A DNA stretch of 64,000 nucleotides. It comes from Azospirillum fermentarium (lineage in GTDB: Bacteria > Pseudomonadota > Alphaproteobacteria > Azospirillales > Azospirillaceae). Location: positions 768,001 to 832,000 of the forward strand of contig NZ_JAOQNH010000001.1 in assembly GCF_025961205.1 (NCBI RefSeq). Direction: 5' to 3'. Both the position numbers and the translations under genes were made by a program. The notes below the pieces were generated by a model that saw only the letters and a list, made by a program, of their open reading frames with translations, ran no database searches and was not told the origin of the DNA. Position 1 is the stretch's first letter. The number at the start of each line of letters is the position of its first letter. This document shows, one piece after another, positions 25,576-34,328 of this stretch.

Positions 25576-26652
25576 CTAATCCTTATAAATGTGCTTTTGA
25601 TTGCGGAAATCCGCCGCCTCCCACCCCTCGGCGGTGGGCGACACCCATTCCCCCGCCGCCGGCGCCTTGCCGTGGCCGCCGGGGATATCCAGCACATAGG
25701 TCGGCTGACACAGCCCGGAGACCGTTCCGCGCAGGGAACGAACCAGCGCGCGCCCTTCGTCCAGCGTGGGGCGGAAATGGCTGGTGCCGGGGGCCAGATC
25801 GGGATGGTGCAGGTAATAGGGCTTGACCCGGTGGCGCACCAGCCCGCGGAACAGGTTCTCCAGCGCCGCGGCGCTGTCGTTGATCCCCTTCAGCAGCACG
25901 GTCTGGCTGACCAGCGGAATGCCGGCGTCGGCCAACCGGGCCAGGGCGCCCGTGGTCTCGGGCGTCAGCTCGTCGGCGTGGTTCACATGCACGGCCACCC
26001 AGGTGGCGAGGCCGGGCGCGCGCAGGGCCGCCACCAGTTCCGCCGTCACCCGCGCCGGATCGGCCATGGGCACGCGGCTGTGGAACCGCACCACCCCCAC
26101 ATGCCCCATGGCGGCCAGCCCCTGCACGATCTCCGCCAGACGGCGGGGGGCGAGCAGGAAGGGGTCGCCGCCGGTGACCACCACCTCCCACACCGCGGGA
26201 TGTTCACGCACGTACGCCAGGGCGGCGGCCAGCTCGTCGGCGGTCAGGGCATCGCCACCGGGGCCGACCATCTCGCGCCGGAAGCAGAATCGGCAATAAA
26301 CGGCGCAGGCGTGCAGGGGTTTCAGCAACACACGGTCGGGATAGCGGTGTACGATCCCTTTGACGGGGGAGTGTACGTCATCCCCGATGGGGTCGCCGTT
26401 CTCACCGGGGGCGGTGTACGCCTCTTCCGGGGTGGGAATGTACTGGGCGTACACCGGGCCGCCGGGGGATTGGGCCGCCTGTTCCACCACGTACGGGGTC
26501 AGGGACACGGCGTAGCGGCGGGTGACGCTTTCCACCGCCGCCGCCGCGTCCGGGGTCAGCAGTCCGGCGGCCACAAGATCGGCGGTGCGGCGGGCCGGCT
26601 TCACCGGAACGTCACTGGCGGAAACCGCGGCTTCGGGCAAAATGGTGCTCAT
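25576..26652 (-). CDS. KamA-family radical SAM protein (EpmB / lysine 2,3-aminomutase-like)
   Basis: 358 aa. A radical SAM cluster CAVYCRFCF (CxxxCxxC, ~residue 110) follows VLLKPLHA. The segments EVVVTGGDPFLL, VRFHSRVP and VSQTVLLKGIND are typical of lysine aminomutases. The C-terminal YVLDIPGGHGKAP has the PLP-binding-region context of the KamA family, with the lysine in GGHGK. At this length it is closer to EpmB, which makes beta-lysine for elongation factor P, than to larger catabolic KamA enzymes. No efp or epmA gene lies nearby. ATG at 26652 (MSTILPE); divergent from the phosphodiesterase. Confidence 0.82.
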   Translation of the reverse strand: MSTILPEAAVSASDVPVKPARRTADLVAAGLLTPDAAAAVESVTRRYAVSLTPYVVEQAAQSPGGPVYAQYIPTPEEAYTAPGENGDPIGDDVHSPVKGIVHRYPDRVLLKPLHACAVYCRFCFRREMVGPGGDALTADELAAALAYVREHPAVWEVVVTGGDPFLLAPRRLAEIVQGLAAMGHVGVVRFHSRVPMADPARVTAELVAALRAPGLATWVAVHVNHADELTPETTGALARLADAGIPLVSQTVLLKGINDSAAALENLFRGLVRHRVKPYYLHHPDLAPGTSHFRPTLDEGRALVRSLRGTVSGLCQPTYVLDIPGGHGKAPAAGEWVSPTAEGWEAADFRNQKHIYKD

Positions 26653-26712
26653 GGTCGTATGGTGGAGGGTGAACGGTGCCGTCTCTGGCCCGTTCATATA
26701 GAGGAAAAGCCG

Positions 26713-27453
26713 ATGCTGTCGATGATTCCCCGCTTGATCGGCCACCGGGGGGCCAAGGAATCCGCGCCGGAAAACACGCTGGCGTCCATCCGCGAAGCGG
26801 CGGCGCAGGGGGCGGCGTGGATCGAGTTCGACGTGATGCTGACCCGTGACGGCGTGCCGGTGGTCATCCATGACGACACGCTGGACCGCACCACCGACGG
26901 CCACGGCCCCATGAACGTGGTGGATCATGCCGCCCTGAAGCGGCTGGATGCCGGATCGTGGTTCGATTCGCGCTTTGCCGGCGAACGGGTGCCCGACCTC
27001 ACCGAGGTGCTGGATCTGGCCCGCAGCCTGACCCTGGGCATCAACGTGGAGGTCAAACCCTTTCCGGGGCAGGAGGAGGAGACGGCGGCCACCGTCATTT
27101 CGTTCTTGCAACGATATTGGCCGGACAATGGCCGGCTTCTGGTGTCCAGCTTCGAGGTGCCGAGCCTGGAGACGGTGCGCCGTCTGGCCCCGGCCCTGCC
27201 GCTGGGCTATCTGCTGTGGGATCCGCCCGCCGACTGGGCCGCCATCGCCGGCCGGCTGCGGGCGGACACCCTGAACGTGGACCAGGAACGGCAGACGGCG
27301 CGGAGCGTGGCGGAGTACCGGGCCACCGGGCGCCCGGTGCTGGCCTATACGGTCAACGACGCCGGGCGGGCGGCGGAGCTGTTTTCGTGGGGGGTGAGCG
27401 CGGTCTTTACCGACGCGCCGGGCCGGTTGCAGCGCGAAATGGGGGCGATGTGA
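26713..27453 (+). CDS. Glycerophosphodiester phosphodiesterase
   Basis: 246 aa GDPD TIM barrel; hydrolyses glycerophosphodiesters from phospholipid turnover to glycerol-3-phosphate and alcohol. Active site: IGHRGAKESAPENTLAS (catalytic His, Arg), EFDVMLTRDGVPVVIHDDTL (metal Glu and Asp, second His). LGINVEVKPFPG supplies another metal Glu, and VLAYTVNDAG sits near the end. No signal peptide, so a cytoplasmic enzyme. ATG at 26713 follows GAGGAAAAG. Promoters for it and the KamA-like gene share the 60-bp gap. Confidence 0.93.
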   Translation: MLSMIPRLIGHRGAKESAPENTLASIREAAAQGAAWIEFDVMLTRDGVPVVIHDDTLDRTTDGHGPMNVVDHAALKRLDAGSWFDSRFAGERVPDLTEVLDLARSLTLGINVEVKPFPGQEEETAATVISFLQRYWPDNGRLLVSSFEVPSLETVRRLAPALPLGYLLWDPPADWAAIAGRLRADTLNVDQERQTARSVAEYRATGRPVLAYTVNDAGRAAELFSWGVSAVFTDAPGRLQREMGAM

Positions 27454-27665
27454 CGGTTCTGTGTCGCCGATCGTGCAAATACACTCGAACCGTTGCGCGA
27501 ATGCACTTATATATGGCCCGTCAGGAGCGGAGCAACGGCGCTGGCGGGGATGACCCGGCGGCACCGTTCCTTGCATCCCGCTTTCCGGCACATGCTCATG
27601 GGACGCTTCCGTGATAGGGTGGCGCCCGTCGTTGAAACGCGGTCGATTTGGGGTTGGAGGGTTCG

Positions 27666-29063
27666 TTGAAGGCGCTGAAGCCACTGGTCATGTCGGGCCG
27701 GGAAGTGCTGCCCCTGGTGGAGGGCGGCAAGGGTGTCGCGGTGTCGAACGGCGAAAGCTCCGGCGCCTGGGCAGCCGCGGGCGGTATCGGCACGTTTTCG
27801 GGCGTCAACGCCGACAGCTACGATGAAAACGGTGTGATCGTCCCGCAGGTCTATCACGGCAAGACCCGCCGTGAACGGCACGATGAACTGATCGCCTACG
27901 GCATCCGTGGCGCGATTTCCCAGGCCCAGATCGCGCACGAGCGGTCGAACGGCCAGGGCCGCATCCACATGAACGTCCTGTGGGAAATGGGCGGGGCCGA
28001 GGAAATCCTGCACGGCGCGCTGGAAGGGGCCAAGGGCCTGATCCACGGCGTGACCTGCGGGGCCGGCATGCCCTACCGCATCGCCGAGATCACGGCCAGC
28101 TACGGCTGCTACTATTATCCCATCGTGTCGTCGGCCCGCGCCTTCCGCGCCCTGTGGCTGCGCGCGTACCAGAAGTTCCGCGCCAACCTGGGCGGCGTGG
28201 TCTATGAGGATCCGTGGCTGGCCGGCGGCCACAACGGCCTGTCCAATTCCGAAGACCCGCAGAAGCCGGAGGATCCGTTCCCCCGCGTCCTGGCACTGCG
28301 CCAGATGATGAACAGCTTCGGGCTGAACGATATTCCGATCGTCATGGCCGGCGGCGTGTGGTGGCTGTCGGAATGGGAAGACTGGATCGACAACCCCGAC
28401 CTCGGCCCCGTGGCGTTCCAGTACGGCACCCGTCCGCTGCTGACCCAGGAAAGCCCGATTTCCATGGCGTGGAAGCGCCGGCTGCTGACGCTGAAGGACG
28501 GCGACGTCCTGCTGAACCGCTTCTCCCCCACCGGTTTCTATTCCTCGGGCGTGAAGAACCCCTTCATGCTGGAGCTGATGGCCCGGTCGGCGCGTCAGGT
28601 GGCCTATATGTCCAAGCCGGTGGGTGAGCATTCGGCGGAGCTGCAGATCGGCCCCCGCGGGCGTCCGGTCTATCTGTCGGAAACCGACCGCCAGCGCGCC
28701 CAGGGCTGGCTCGCCGCCGGTTACACCACGGCGCTGAAGACCCCCGACAACACCCTGGTCTTCGTGGAGCCGGAACGGGCCGAACAGATCCTGACCGACC
28801 AGATCGACTGTATGGGCTGCCTGTCGGCGTGCCTGTTCTCCAACTGGTCGCAGAACGAGGAAGGCACCACCGGCAAGCGTGCCGACCCGCGGTCCTACTG
28901 CATCCAGAAGACCCTCCAGGCCGTCAGCCATTCCGACGACTGCGAGAACCAGCTGATGTTCGCCGGGCACAACGCCTATCGTTTCGGCAGCGATCCGTTC
29001 TACGCCGACGGGTTCATCCCGACGGTGAAGGAACTGGTGGACCGGATCGCCACCGGGTACTGA
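27666..29063 (+). CDS. Nitronate monooxygenase-like FMN protein with Cys-rich C-terminus
   Basis: 465 aa. The barrel resembles nitronate monooxygenase / 2-nitropropane dioxygenase: GLIHGVTCGAGMPY (~120), YYYPIVSSARAFR, NDIPIVMAGGVWWLSEWEDW (phosphate-binding Gly) and FQYGTRPLLTQESPI. Compared with the ~350-aa standard enzymes it has ~110 extra C-terminal residues with DCMGCLSACLFSN and spaced cysteines further on, which may hold an iron-sulfur cluster or zinc. The TTG start at 27666 has GGAGG six bases upstream; ATG at 27690 is the alternative. A GC-rich hairpin follows. Substrate unknown. Confidence 0.82.
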   Translation: MKALKPLVMSGREVLPLVEGGKGVAVSNGESSGAWAAAGGIGTFSGVNADSYDENGVIVPQVYHGKTRRERHDELIAYGIRGAISQAQIAHERSNGQGRIHMNVLWEMGGAEEILHGALEGAKGLIHGVTCGAGMPYRIAEITASYGCYYYPIVSSARAFRALWLRAYQKFRANLGGVVYEDPWLAGGHNGLSNSEDPQKPEDPFPRVLALRQMMNSFGLNDIPIVMAGGVWWLSEWEDWIDNPDLGPVAFQYGTRPLLTQESPISMAWKRRLLTLKDGDVLLNRFSPTGFYSSGVKNPFMLELMARSARQVAYMSKPVGEHSAELQIGPRGRPVYLSETDRQRAQGWLAAGYTTALKTPDNTLVFVEPERAEQILTDQIDCMGCLSACLFSNWSQNEEGTTGKRADPRSYCIQKTLQAVSHSDDCENQLMFAGHNAYRFGSDPFYADGFIPTVKELVDRIATGY

Positions 29064-29074
29064 CCGGGACGGTT

Positions 29075-29099
29075 GGGGGGCGGCGGCGTGCCGCCCCCC
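29075..29099 (+). terminator. Terminator-like hairpin after the monooxygenase gene
   Basis: GGGGGGCGGC (29075-29084), five-base loop, GCCGCCCCCC (29090-29099): a perfect 10-bp stem, but only two T follow, so intrinsic termination is likely weak or Rho-aided. Confidence 0.6.
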
Positions 29100-29218
29100 T
29101 TGATCCTTTGCCCCGGTCCCTTGCCGGCTGTCTGGTTTCGTTCTAAATTGTCGTTTTGCGACCCGTTGTCGCAGGCTGTTCCGGTCTTTCCCTCTGGTGC
29201 AGCCGAACCCAGCAGCCG

Positions 29219-29683
29219 ATGATGGACGCCATGACCGGAAACCGACCCTACAAGCGCGCGCTTGACCGCCTGCATTCGGCCGGTCTTCGCCCCACCCGCC
29301 AGCGTCTGGGCCTGGCCCGCCTGCTGTTCGACGCCGGCGACCGCCACGTCACCGCCGAGCAGCTTCACGACGAGGCGATGCGTGCCAGCCTGCGGGTGTC
29401 GCTGGCCACCGTCTATAACACCTTGAACCAGTTCACCGACGCCGGCCTTCTGCGCGAAGTGGTGGTGGAGGCGGGGAAGTCGTATTTCGACACCAACACG
29501 TCGGACCATCATCATTTCTTCCTGGAAGAAACCGGGCATCTGGCCGACATCCCCGGCGATGCGCTGGTGGTCAGCCATCTGCCCGCCCCGCCGCCGGGCA
29601 CGGCGGTGGCGCGGGTCGATGTGATCGTCCGCCTGTCCCCGGCGCCGGATGCGCCCGGCAAGCCCGACTCCAGCCCGCTCTGA
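29219..29683 (+). CDS. irr: Fur-family regulator Irr
   Basis: 154 aa. A winged helix (RLHSAGLRPTRQRLGLARLL ... SLATVYNTLNQFTDAGLLRE) and a dimerisation domain with NTSDHHHFFLEETG. The three consecutive histidines are characteristic of Irr, which in alphaproteobacteria senses heme status and controls iron and heme genes. The zinc-binding CxxC pairs of classic Fur are absent, as in Irr. Three in-frame ATGs (29219, 29222, 29231) are possible. Upstream, TTCTAAA (29141-29147) is one good half of an Irr box. An almost complete ICE box lies just downstream, before rubrerythrin. Confidence 0.88.
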   Translation: MMDAMTGNRPYKRALDRLHSAGLRPTRQRLGLARLLFDAGDRHVTAEQLHDEAMRASLRVSLATVYNTLNQFTDAGLLREVVVEAGKSYFDTNTSDHHHFFLEETGHLADIPGDALVVSHLPAPPPGTAVARVDVIVRLSPAPDAPGKPDSSPL

Positions 29684-29688
29684 GTTAG

Positions 29689-29705
29689 TTTAGAAAAATT
29701 CCAAA
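29689..29705 (+). promoter_or_regulatory. ICE-like Irr box upstream of rubrerythrin
   Basis: TTTAGAA-AAA-TTCCAAA matches the iron-control-element consensus TTTAGAAnnnTTCTAAA with one mismatch. It lies 6 bp after the irr stop and ~110 bp before the rubrerythrin ATG. Irr binding here would tie rubrerythrin and its operon to iron and heme status. Confidence 0.75.
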
Positions 29706-29817
29706 AACTTGACCGCACCAGCAATTGGTGCGATAAAGCGTGTCCACGCCTGCCCGCGAAGGGAAGACTGGGATCCAAGACCGCCGGGCATGGGATCACC
29801 TCACGGAGGGAAGCACC

Positions 29818-30237
29818 ATGACTGCGCTGAAGGGGTCGAAGACCGAAGAGAACCTCAAGGCGGCCTTCGCCGGGGAAAGCCAGGCCAACCGCCGCTACCT
29901 CTATTTCGCCCAGAAGGCGGATGTGGAGGGGTACAACGACGTGGCGGCGGTGTTCCGTTCCACGGCGGAGGGGGAAACCGGCCACGCCCACGGCCATCTG
30001 GAATTCCTGGAGGAGGTGGGGGATCCCGCCACCGGCCTGCCCATCGGCGAAACCTCCCAGAATCTCAGGGCGGCGATCGCCGGGGAAACCCACGAATACA
30101 CCGACATGTACCCCGGCATGGCCCGTGTCGCCCGCGACGAGGGCTTCGACGAGATCGCCGACTGGTTCGAGACCCTGGCCAAGGCGGAACGATCCCACGC
30201 CGGGCGCTTTCAGAAGGCGCTGGACCAGCTTTCCTGA
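29818..30237 (+). CDS. Rubrerythrin-like diiron protein, lacking rubredoxin domain
   Basis: 139 aa. A four-helix erythrin domain whose diiron ligands are apparent as [36 protein letters not shown] (ExxH-like), [16 protein letters not shown] and [16 protein letters not shown]. Rubrerythrins reduce hydrogen peroxide. The usual C-terminal rubredoxin domain with CxxC pairs is absent, so electrons must come from another protein. The Fe-S protein of the next gene is a natural candidate. ATG at 29818 has GGAGGGAAG. Probably controlled by Irr through 29689-29705. Confidence 0.92.
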   Translation: MTALKGSKTEENLKAAFAGESQANRRYLYFAQKADVEGYNDVAAVFRSTAEGETGHAHGHLEFLEEVGDPATGLPIGETSQNLRAAIAGETHEYTDMYPGMARVARDEGFDEIADWFETLAKAERSHAGRFQKALDQLS

Positions 30238-30370
30238 TCCCGCCGCCGGTGTCAGTCCGTACCGGCGGAGCGATCCCCCTCTCCCGCCCCGGGAGAGGGC
30301 TTATGAACCGGACGCCGTGACCCCGAAGCGGTCCCCCGTTTTGCGTTTGATCCCGGAGCCGGAAGGAACC

Positions 30371-31732
30371 ATGCGCGAAGGCAGCCTGGACGCGCCGACC
30401 CGCCATCTTCTCGACTGGCAGGATCCCGCCTTCACCGACGCCGCCGCTTTGGATGCGGAGATGCGGCGGGTCTTCGACATCTGTCACGGCTGCCGGCGGT
30501 GCTTCAACCTGTGCGCCAGCTTTCCCCGGCTGTTCGATCTGGTGGACAACGCCGGTCCGGGGGAACTGGATGCCGTGCCGTCGGCGGCGTTCAAGACGGT
30601 GGCGGACGGCTGCACCCTGTGCGGCCTGTGCTTCATGAGCAAATGCCCCTATGTGCCGCCGCACCCGTGGGCGGTGGATTTTCCCCATCTGATGGTCCGC
30701 GTCCGCGCCGCGGAACGGGCGCGCAGCGGCACCCCCTTCGCCGTGCGGCAGATGGCGGAGACCGACCGCAACGGCACCGTGGCCGGCATGGTGGCACCGC
30801 TGGCCAATTGGGCGGCGAAGACCGGCAACCGCCTGACCCGCCCGCTGCTGGAAAAGGCGGCCGGCATCCACCGCGATGCCGCGCTGCCGCGGTTTCACGG
30901 CCACACCTTCGTCCGCCGGGCCGCGGCGGAGCCGGTGGCGGTCAACACCGCGGCCCCGGCGTACGGCAGGCGCAGGGCGGTGCTTTACGCCACCTGTTCG
31001 GTCAATTACAGCACCCCGTCCATCGGTCTGGCCGCGCGTGCGGTGCTGGCGAGACTGGGTGTGGAAACGGCGGTGGCCTATCCCGGCTGCTGCGGCATGC
31101 CCAAGCTGGAACAGGGCGATCTGGCCGGCGTCAGCGCCGCCGCCGCCCGCGTCGCCCGTGGTCTGGAGCCATGGATCGACCAGGGCTATGACGTGGTGGC
31201 CCTGGTCCCGAGCTGCGCGCTGATGCTGAAGACGGAATGGCCGCTGATGGTGCCCGCCGACGCCCCGCACCGGGCGGCGGTGGACCGGCTGGCGCGGGCC
31301 ACCGCCGATCTCAGCGAGTATGTGGTGGACATCGCCCGCCGCGAGGGGCTGGCCGACGGGCTGGGGCCGCTGCCGGGCGGGGTGGCGCTCCACATCGCCT
31401 GCCACGCCCGCGCCCAGAACATCGGCCAGAAGGCGGCGGAGATGCTGCGCCTGATCCCCCAGCCGGACCTGACGGTGATCGAGCGCTGCTCCGGCCACGG
31501 CGGTGCATGGGGGGTGAGGCGGGAGAATTTTCCCGTCGCCCTGACGGTGGGCAAGCCGGTGGCAGCCAAGGCGGCCACGGCCGGCAAACGGTTCCTGGCA
31601 TCGGAATGCCCCCTGGCCGGTCCCCACATCGCCCAGGGGATGCGGACCGCGGGCGCCGATGCGGTGCCGGACCCGCTCCACCCCATCGAACTGTTCGCCC
31701 GCGCCTATGGCATCGACGTGAGAGAGGGATAA
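30371..31732 (+). CDS. Heterodisulfide reductase-like / GlpC-like Fe-S protein
   Basis: 453 aa. Two [4Fe-4S]-type clusters at the N-terminus (CHGCRRCFNLCASFP ~44 and CTLCGLCFMSKCPYVPP ~84). Two CCG-type domains follow: YPGCCGMPKLEQGD (~242) and a second Cys/His region with CHARAQNIGQKAAEM and ERCSGHGGAWG (~375). This resembles HdrD/GlpC oxidoreductase subunits. Placed between rubrerythrin and DUF3501, a known association in which it probably passes electrons to rubrerythrin. ATG at 30371 follows GGAAGGAACC; 134 bp after rubrerythrin. Confidence 0.88.
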   Translation: MREGSLDAPTRHLLDWQDPAFTDAAALDAEMRRVFDICHGCRRCFNLCASFPRLFDLVDNAGPGELDAVPSAAFKTVADGCTLCGLCFMSKCPYVPPHPWAVDFPHLMVRVRAAERARSGTPFAVRQMAETDRNGTVAGMVAPLANWAAKTGNRLTRPLLEKAAGIHRDAALPRFHGHTFVRRAAAEPVAVNTAAPAYGRRRAVLYATCSVNYSTPSIGLAARAVLARLGVETAVAYPGCCGMPKLEQGDLAGVSAAAARVARGLEPWIDQGYDVVALVPSCALMLKTEWPLMVPADAPHRAAVDRLARATADLSEYVVDIARREGLADGLGPLPGGVALHIACHARAQNIGQKAAEMLRLIPQPDLTVIERCSGHGGAWGVRRENFPVALTVGKPVAAKAATAGKRFLASECPLAGPHIAQGMRTAGADAVPDPLHPIELFARAYGIDVREG

Positions 31733-31737
31733 GCCCC

Positions 31738-32346
31738 ATGCCGCCCTGGAAGACCGCGATCACCCGCGCCGACATCCTGCCCATGGAGGTCTATGGCCGC
31801 GAACGGGCCGAGCGGCGCCGCGCCCTGGTGGCGGTCAAGCGGGACCGGCGGGTTCCGGTCGGCCCCCATGCCATGTTCCTGTTCGAGAACTACGCCACCA
31901 TGTGGCAGCAGGTTCACGAGATGCTGTTCATCGAGCGGGGCGGGGAGGCGCAGATCGAGGACGAGCTGCGCGCCTACAACCCCCTGATCCCCCAGGGGCG
32001 GGAGCTGGTGGCGACGGTGATGTTCGAAATCGACAGCCCCACCCTGCGCCACCGGCTGCTCGGCTGCCTGGGCGGTGTCGAGCACCATATGGAGCTTCAG
32101 ATCGGCCCTCACCGCATCCTGGGCCGCCCCGAGGGCGACGTGGACCGCACGACGGCGGCGGGCAAGACCTCCTCGGTCCATTTCCTCCACTTCGATTGCA
32201 CCGATGAGCAGATTGCCGCCTTCCGCGACCCCGCCGTCCCGGTGCTGGCGGCCGTGACCCATCCCGCTTACAGTCACATGGCCGTGCTGCCCCCCGCCAC
32301 CCGCGCCGCGCTGTGCGGGGATTTTCAGGAAGGATGCCCCCCATGA
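31738..32346 (+). CDS. DUF3501 family protein
   Basis: 202 aa. Family features include ADILPMEVYGRERAERRRAL, PHAMFLFENYATMWQQVHEM and GRELVATVMFEIDSP; SSVHFLHFDCTDEQIAAF is near the end. DUF3501 proteins accompany rubrerythrin and the Fe-S protein, suggesting a peroxide-defence complex, but the biochemistry is unknown. It starts five bases after the previous stop and its own stop lies in the first copy of a 22-bp tandem duplication. Confidence 0.9.
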   Translation: MPPWKTAITRADILPMEVYGRERAERRRALVAVKRDRRVPVGPHAMFLFENYATMWQQVHEMLFIERGGEAQIEDELRAYNPLIPQGRELVATVMFEIDSPTLRHRLLGCLGGVEHHMELQIGPHRILGRPEGDVDRTTAAGKTSSVHFLHFDCTDEQIAAFRDPAVPVLAAVTHPAYSHMAVLPPATRAALCGDFQEGCPP

Positions 32347-32371
32347 AACGGAAGGATGCCCCCCATGAAAC
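32328..32371. repeat. 22-bp tandem duplication at a gene junction
   Basis: The 22-mer GGAAGGATGCCCCCCATGAAAC is present at 32328-32349 and again at 32350-32371. It contains a ribosome site and ATG. The first copy holds the DUF3501 stop (ATGA), and its ATG is out of frame for the next gene because 22 is not a multiple of three. The second copy supplies the working start. Confidence 0.85.
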
Positions 32372-32895
32372 GGGCGGAACTGACCACCGTGCCGGCGCAC
32401 AGCGCGCTGCTGCCGCTTCTCGACGGCGCGGATTTCCACGACGCCTACCGCTTTCCCGTATCCGGCCCCGACGGCCTGCCGCCGCTGGGCGTCTTCATGG
32501 CCGCGATGGCGGCGACGCCGGCCTGGGTTGACCGTCTGATGTGGCTGCGCAACCGGATCGTGGAGCGGCTGGGGCTGAAGGATCTCGGCCTGCTGGGCGG
32601 CTTCCGCCCGTCCAAGCCGCTGTCCGACTATGGTCCGGGGGACCGGGTGGGAATCTTCACGATCCAGGAGATCCGGGACGGCGAGATCATCGTGGGCGAC
32701 AAGGACCGGCATCTCGACGTCTGGCTGTCGCTGTGCCTGATGCCGGCGGACGGCGATGGACGGTGCGCGGTTCTGACCACGGTGGTGAGGAACCGGAACG
32801 CGCTCGGCCGGCTCTATATGCTGGTGGTCAAGCCGCTGCACCGGATCATCGCCCCGGCGGTGCTGAACACCTATCTGGCCCGCTCCCCCGGCTGA
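32365..32895 (+). CDS. DUF2867 family protein
   Basis: 176 aa. Recognised by a DUF2867-like layout: DFHDAYRFPVSGPDGLPPLG, DRVGIFTIQEIRDGEIIVGD (glycine-rich strand), LDVWLSLCLMP, and LYMLVVKPLHRIIAPAVL near the C-terminus. Likely a lipid- or steroid-cavity-like fold with no known activity. ATG at 32365 has GGAAGG in the second duplication copy; 32356 is an alternative in-frame start. Last gene of the rubrerythrin operon; a bidirectional terminator follows. Confidence 0.8.
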   Translation: MKRAELTTVPAHSALLPLLDGADFHDAYRFPVSGPDGLPPLGVFMAAMAATPAWVDRLMWLRNRIVERLGLKDLGLLGGFRPSKPLSDYGPGDRVGIFTIQEIRDGEIIVGDKDRHLDVWLSLCLMPADGDGRCAVLTTVVRNRNALGRLYMLVVKPLHRIIAPAVLNTYLARSPG

Positions 32896-32916
32896 CGCGG
32901 GCGAGGCAGGAAACGC

Positions 32917-32944
32917 GAAAGGCGGCCCTTGCGGGCCGCCTTTC
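32917..32944. terminator. Bidirectional terminator between convergent operons
   Basis: GAAAGGCGGCCC (32917-32928), TTGC loop, GGGCCGCCTTTC (32933-32944): a perfect 12-bp stem with A- and T-tracts, serving the rubrerythrin operon and the heme operon. Confidence 0.85.
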
Positions 32945-32975
32945 ATCGTTTCGGCGTCTGGGATGACCGCCGGCG

Positions 32976-34328
32976 TCAGGCGCGGGCCGCTTCCACCGGA
33001 GCCGGCAGGGCGGCGGCGCCGTCGGCGACCGCGTGCACGGCCACCTGGGGCGTCTTCCATTCCAGCGTGTCGAAGGCGCCGCAGTTGCCGCACAGCCCGG
33101 CCCAGTCGTGGCTGACCGCACCGCAGGGGCGGCAGGTCCAGGCGGGATCGGCGGGGGCGTCGGCGGCCTTGGCCAGCCACGCCGACGCGGCTTCCTCGTT
33201 GCCGTGCTCGGCGCGTTCCAGTTCCGCCAGCAGGCGGTAGATCCGCGGCGCGGGCTGGAGTTCCAGGGCACGGGTCAGATGGGCGCGGGCCTCGCTCCAG
33301 GTCTGGGCGTCCATGGCGGCGCGGGCCAGCGCCACATGCCCCTCGACGTTGCCCTGGCTGAGCCGGGTCAGGTTCTCGAAGGTCTTCAGCCGGGTGGCGG
33401 CGTCGTACCGCTCCAGAAGCTGGCGGTAGGCGTCGGCCAGTTCCGGGTGCGGCTGGAGCTTCCACGCCTTTTCCACCACGCGGGTCGCCTTGCGGGTCTT
33501 GCCGGCCAGATGGAGCAGGCGGGCGTAGCGGGCGGCGGCGGGGGCGAAGGTGGGCACCAGCTCGAACGCGGTTTGCGCGTGGTAGAGCGCGGAATCGGCC
33601 CGGCCATGGCGTTCGGCGTCGAAGCTGCGTTCCAGCAGCAGGGCGGCGCGGTGCTGGCGGGCGTCTTCCGCCGGAACCGCACCGGCCCGCACGGCGGCCT
33701 GGAGCGTGCGTTCCGCGGCGGCCCATTCACCGGCCCGCGCTTCCAGATCGTACAGCGTGGTCAGCACCCACGGCGTGGCCGGCTGAAGCTTCTGGGCACG
33801 GCGGGCGAGGTTCAGCGCCTCCACCTTGTCGCCGTTCTTGATCGCCATCATCAGCAGGCCGCGGAGGCCGAGGAACGCGGTCTCCGGCTGGTCGAGCATG
33901 GCGGTGAAGTATTCCTTCGCCCCGCGCTCGTCGCCGGTCAACTGTGCGGCCTGGGCCGACAGCAGCATGGTCAGGGGCGGATCGTGCAGCAGCTCATCGG
34001 CCTTGCGGGCCATGCGGCGCGCCGTCTGGGGATCGCCGGCGGCCACGGCCACCAGCCCCTGGGTCAGGGCGTGATAGCCCTTTTCCCGGCGGCGGGCGCG
34101 GCTGTAGCCGGCCAGGTTCGACGGGGCATAGCGGATGATCCGGTACAGCCGGTACAGGATGGCCGCGGCCCCCAGCGCCACCACCGTCACCAGGACGGCC
34201 ATGGCGAAGGAGGTGTTCACCACGAACCCCTGCCATTCGACGGTCAGGGTGCCGGGGCGCTCGGCGAGCCAGATGGCGATGGCGATGACCACCGCCACCT
34301 TGGCCATGAACCACAGGGCGCGGATCAT
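32976..34328 (-). CDS. hemY: HemY-like membrane protein with TPR repeats
   Basis: 450 aa, HemY N-terminal domain family. Two transmembrane helices at ~5-22 and ~40-62 (AMAVLVTVVALGAAAILYRL), then TPR-like helices through ~390, including ALTQGLVAVAAGDPQTARRM. The C-terminus has a rubredoxin-like zinc site WTCRPCGAVSHDWAGLCGNC (~395). It is unrelated to protoporphyrinogen oxidase of the same name in Bacillus. Located downstream of hemC, hemD and the mitofilin-like gene, with ATGA overlap to the latter. A role in heme synthesis or cell-envelope homeostasis is inferred from context. Confidence 0.87.
   Translation of the reverse strand: MIRALWFMAKVAVVIAIAIWLAERPGTLTVEWQGFVVNTSFAMAVLVTVVALGAAAILYRLYRIIRYAPSNLAGYSRARRREKGYHALTQGLVAVAAGDPQTARRMARKADELLHDPPLTMLLSAQAAQLTGDERGAKEYFTAMLDQPETAFLGLRGLLMMAIKNGDKVEALNLARRAQKLQPATPWVLTTLYDLEARAGEWAAAERTLQAAVRAGAVPAEDARQHRAALLLERSFDAERHGRADSALYHAQTAFELVPTFAPAAARYARLLHLAGKTRKATRVVEKAWKLQPHPELADAYRQLLERYDAATRLKTFENLTRLSQGNVEGHVALARAAMDAQTWSEARAHLTRALELQPAPRIYRLLAELERAEHGNEEAASAWLAKAADAPADPAWTCRPCGAVSHDWAGLCGNCGAFDTLEWKTPQVAVHAVADGAAALPAPVEAARA

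Noticed and set aside
29131-29147. Complete Irr box upstream of irr
   Set aside because: Only one half (TTCTAAA) fits; the other half matches poorly.
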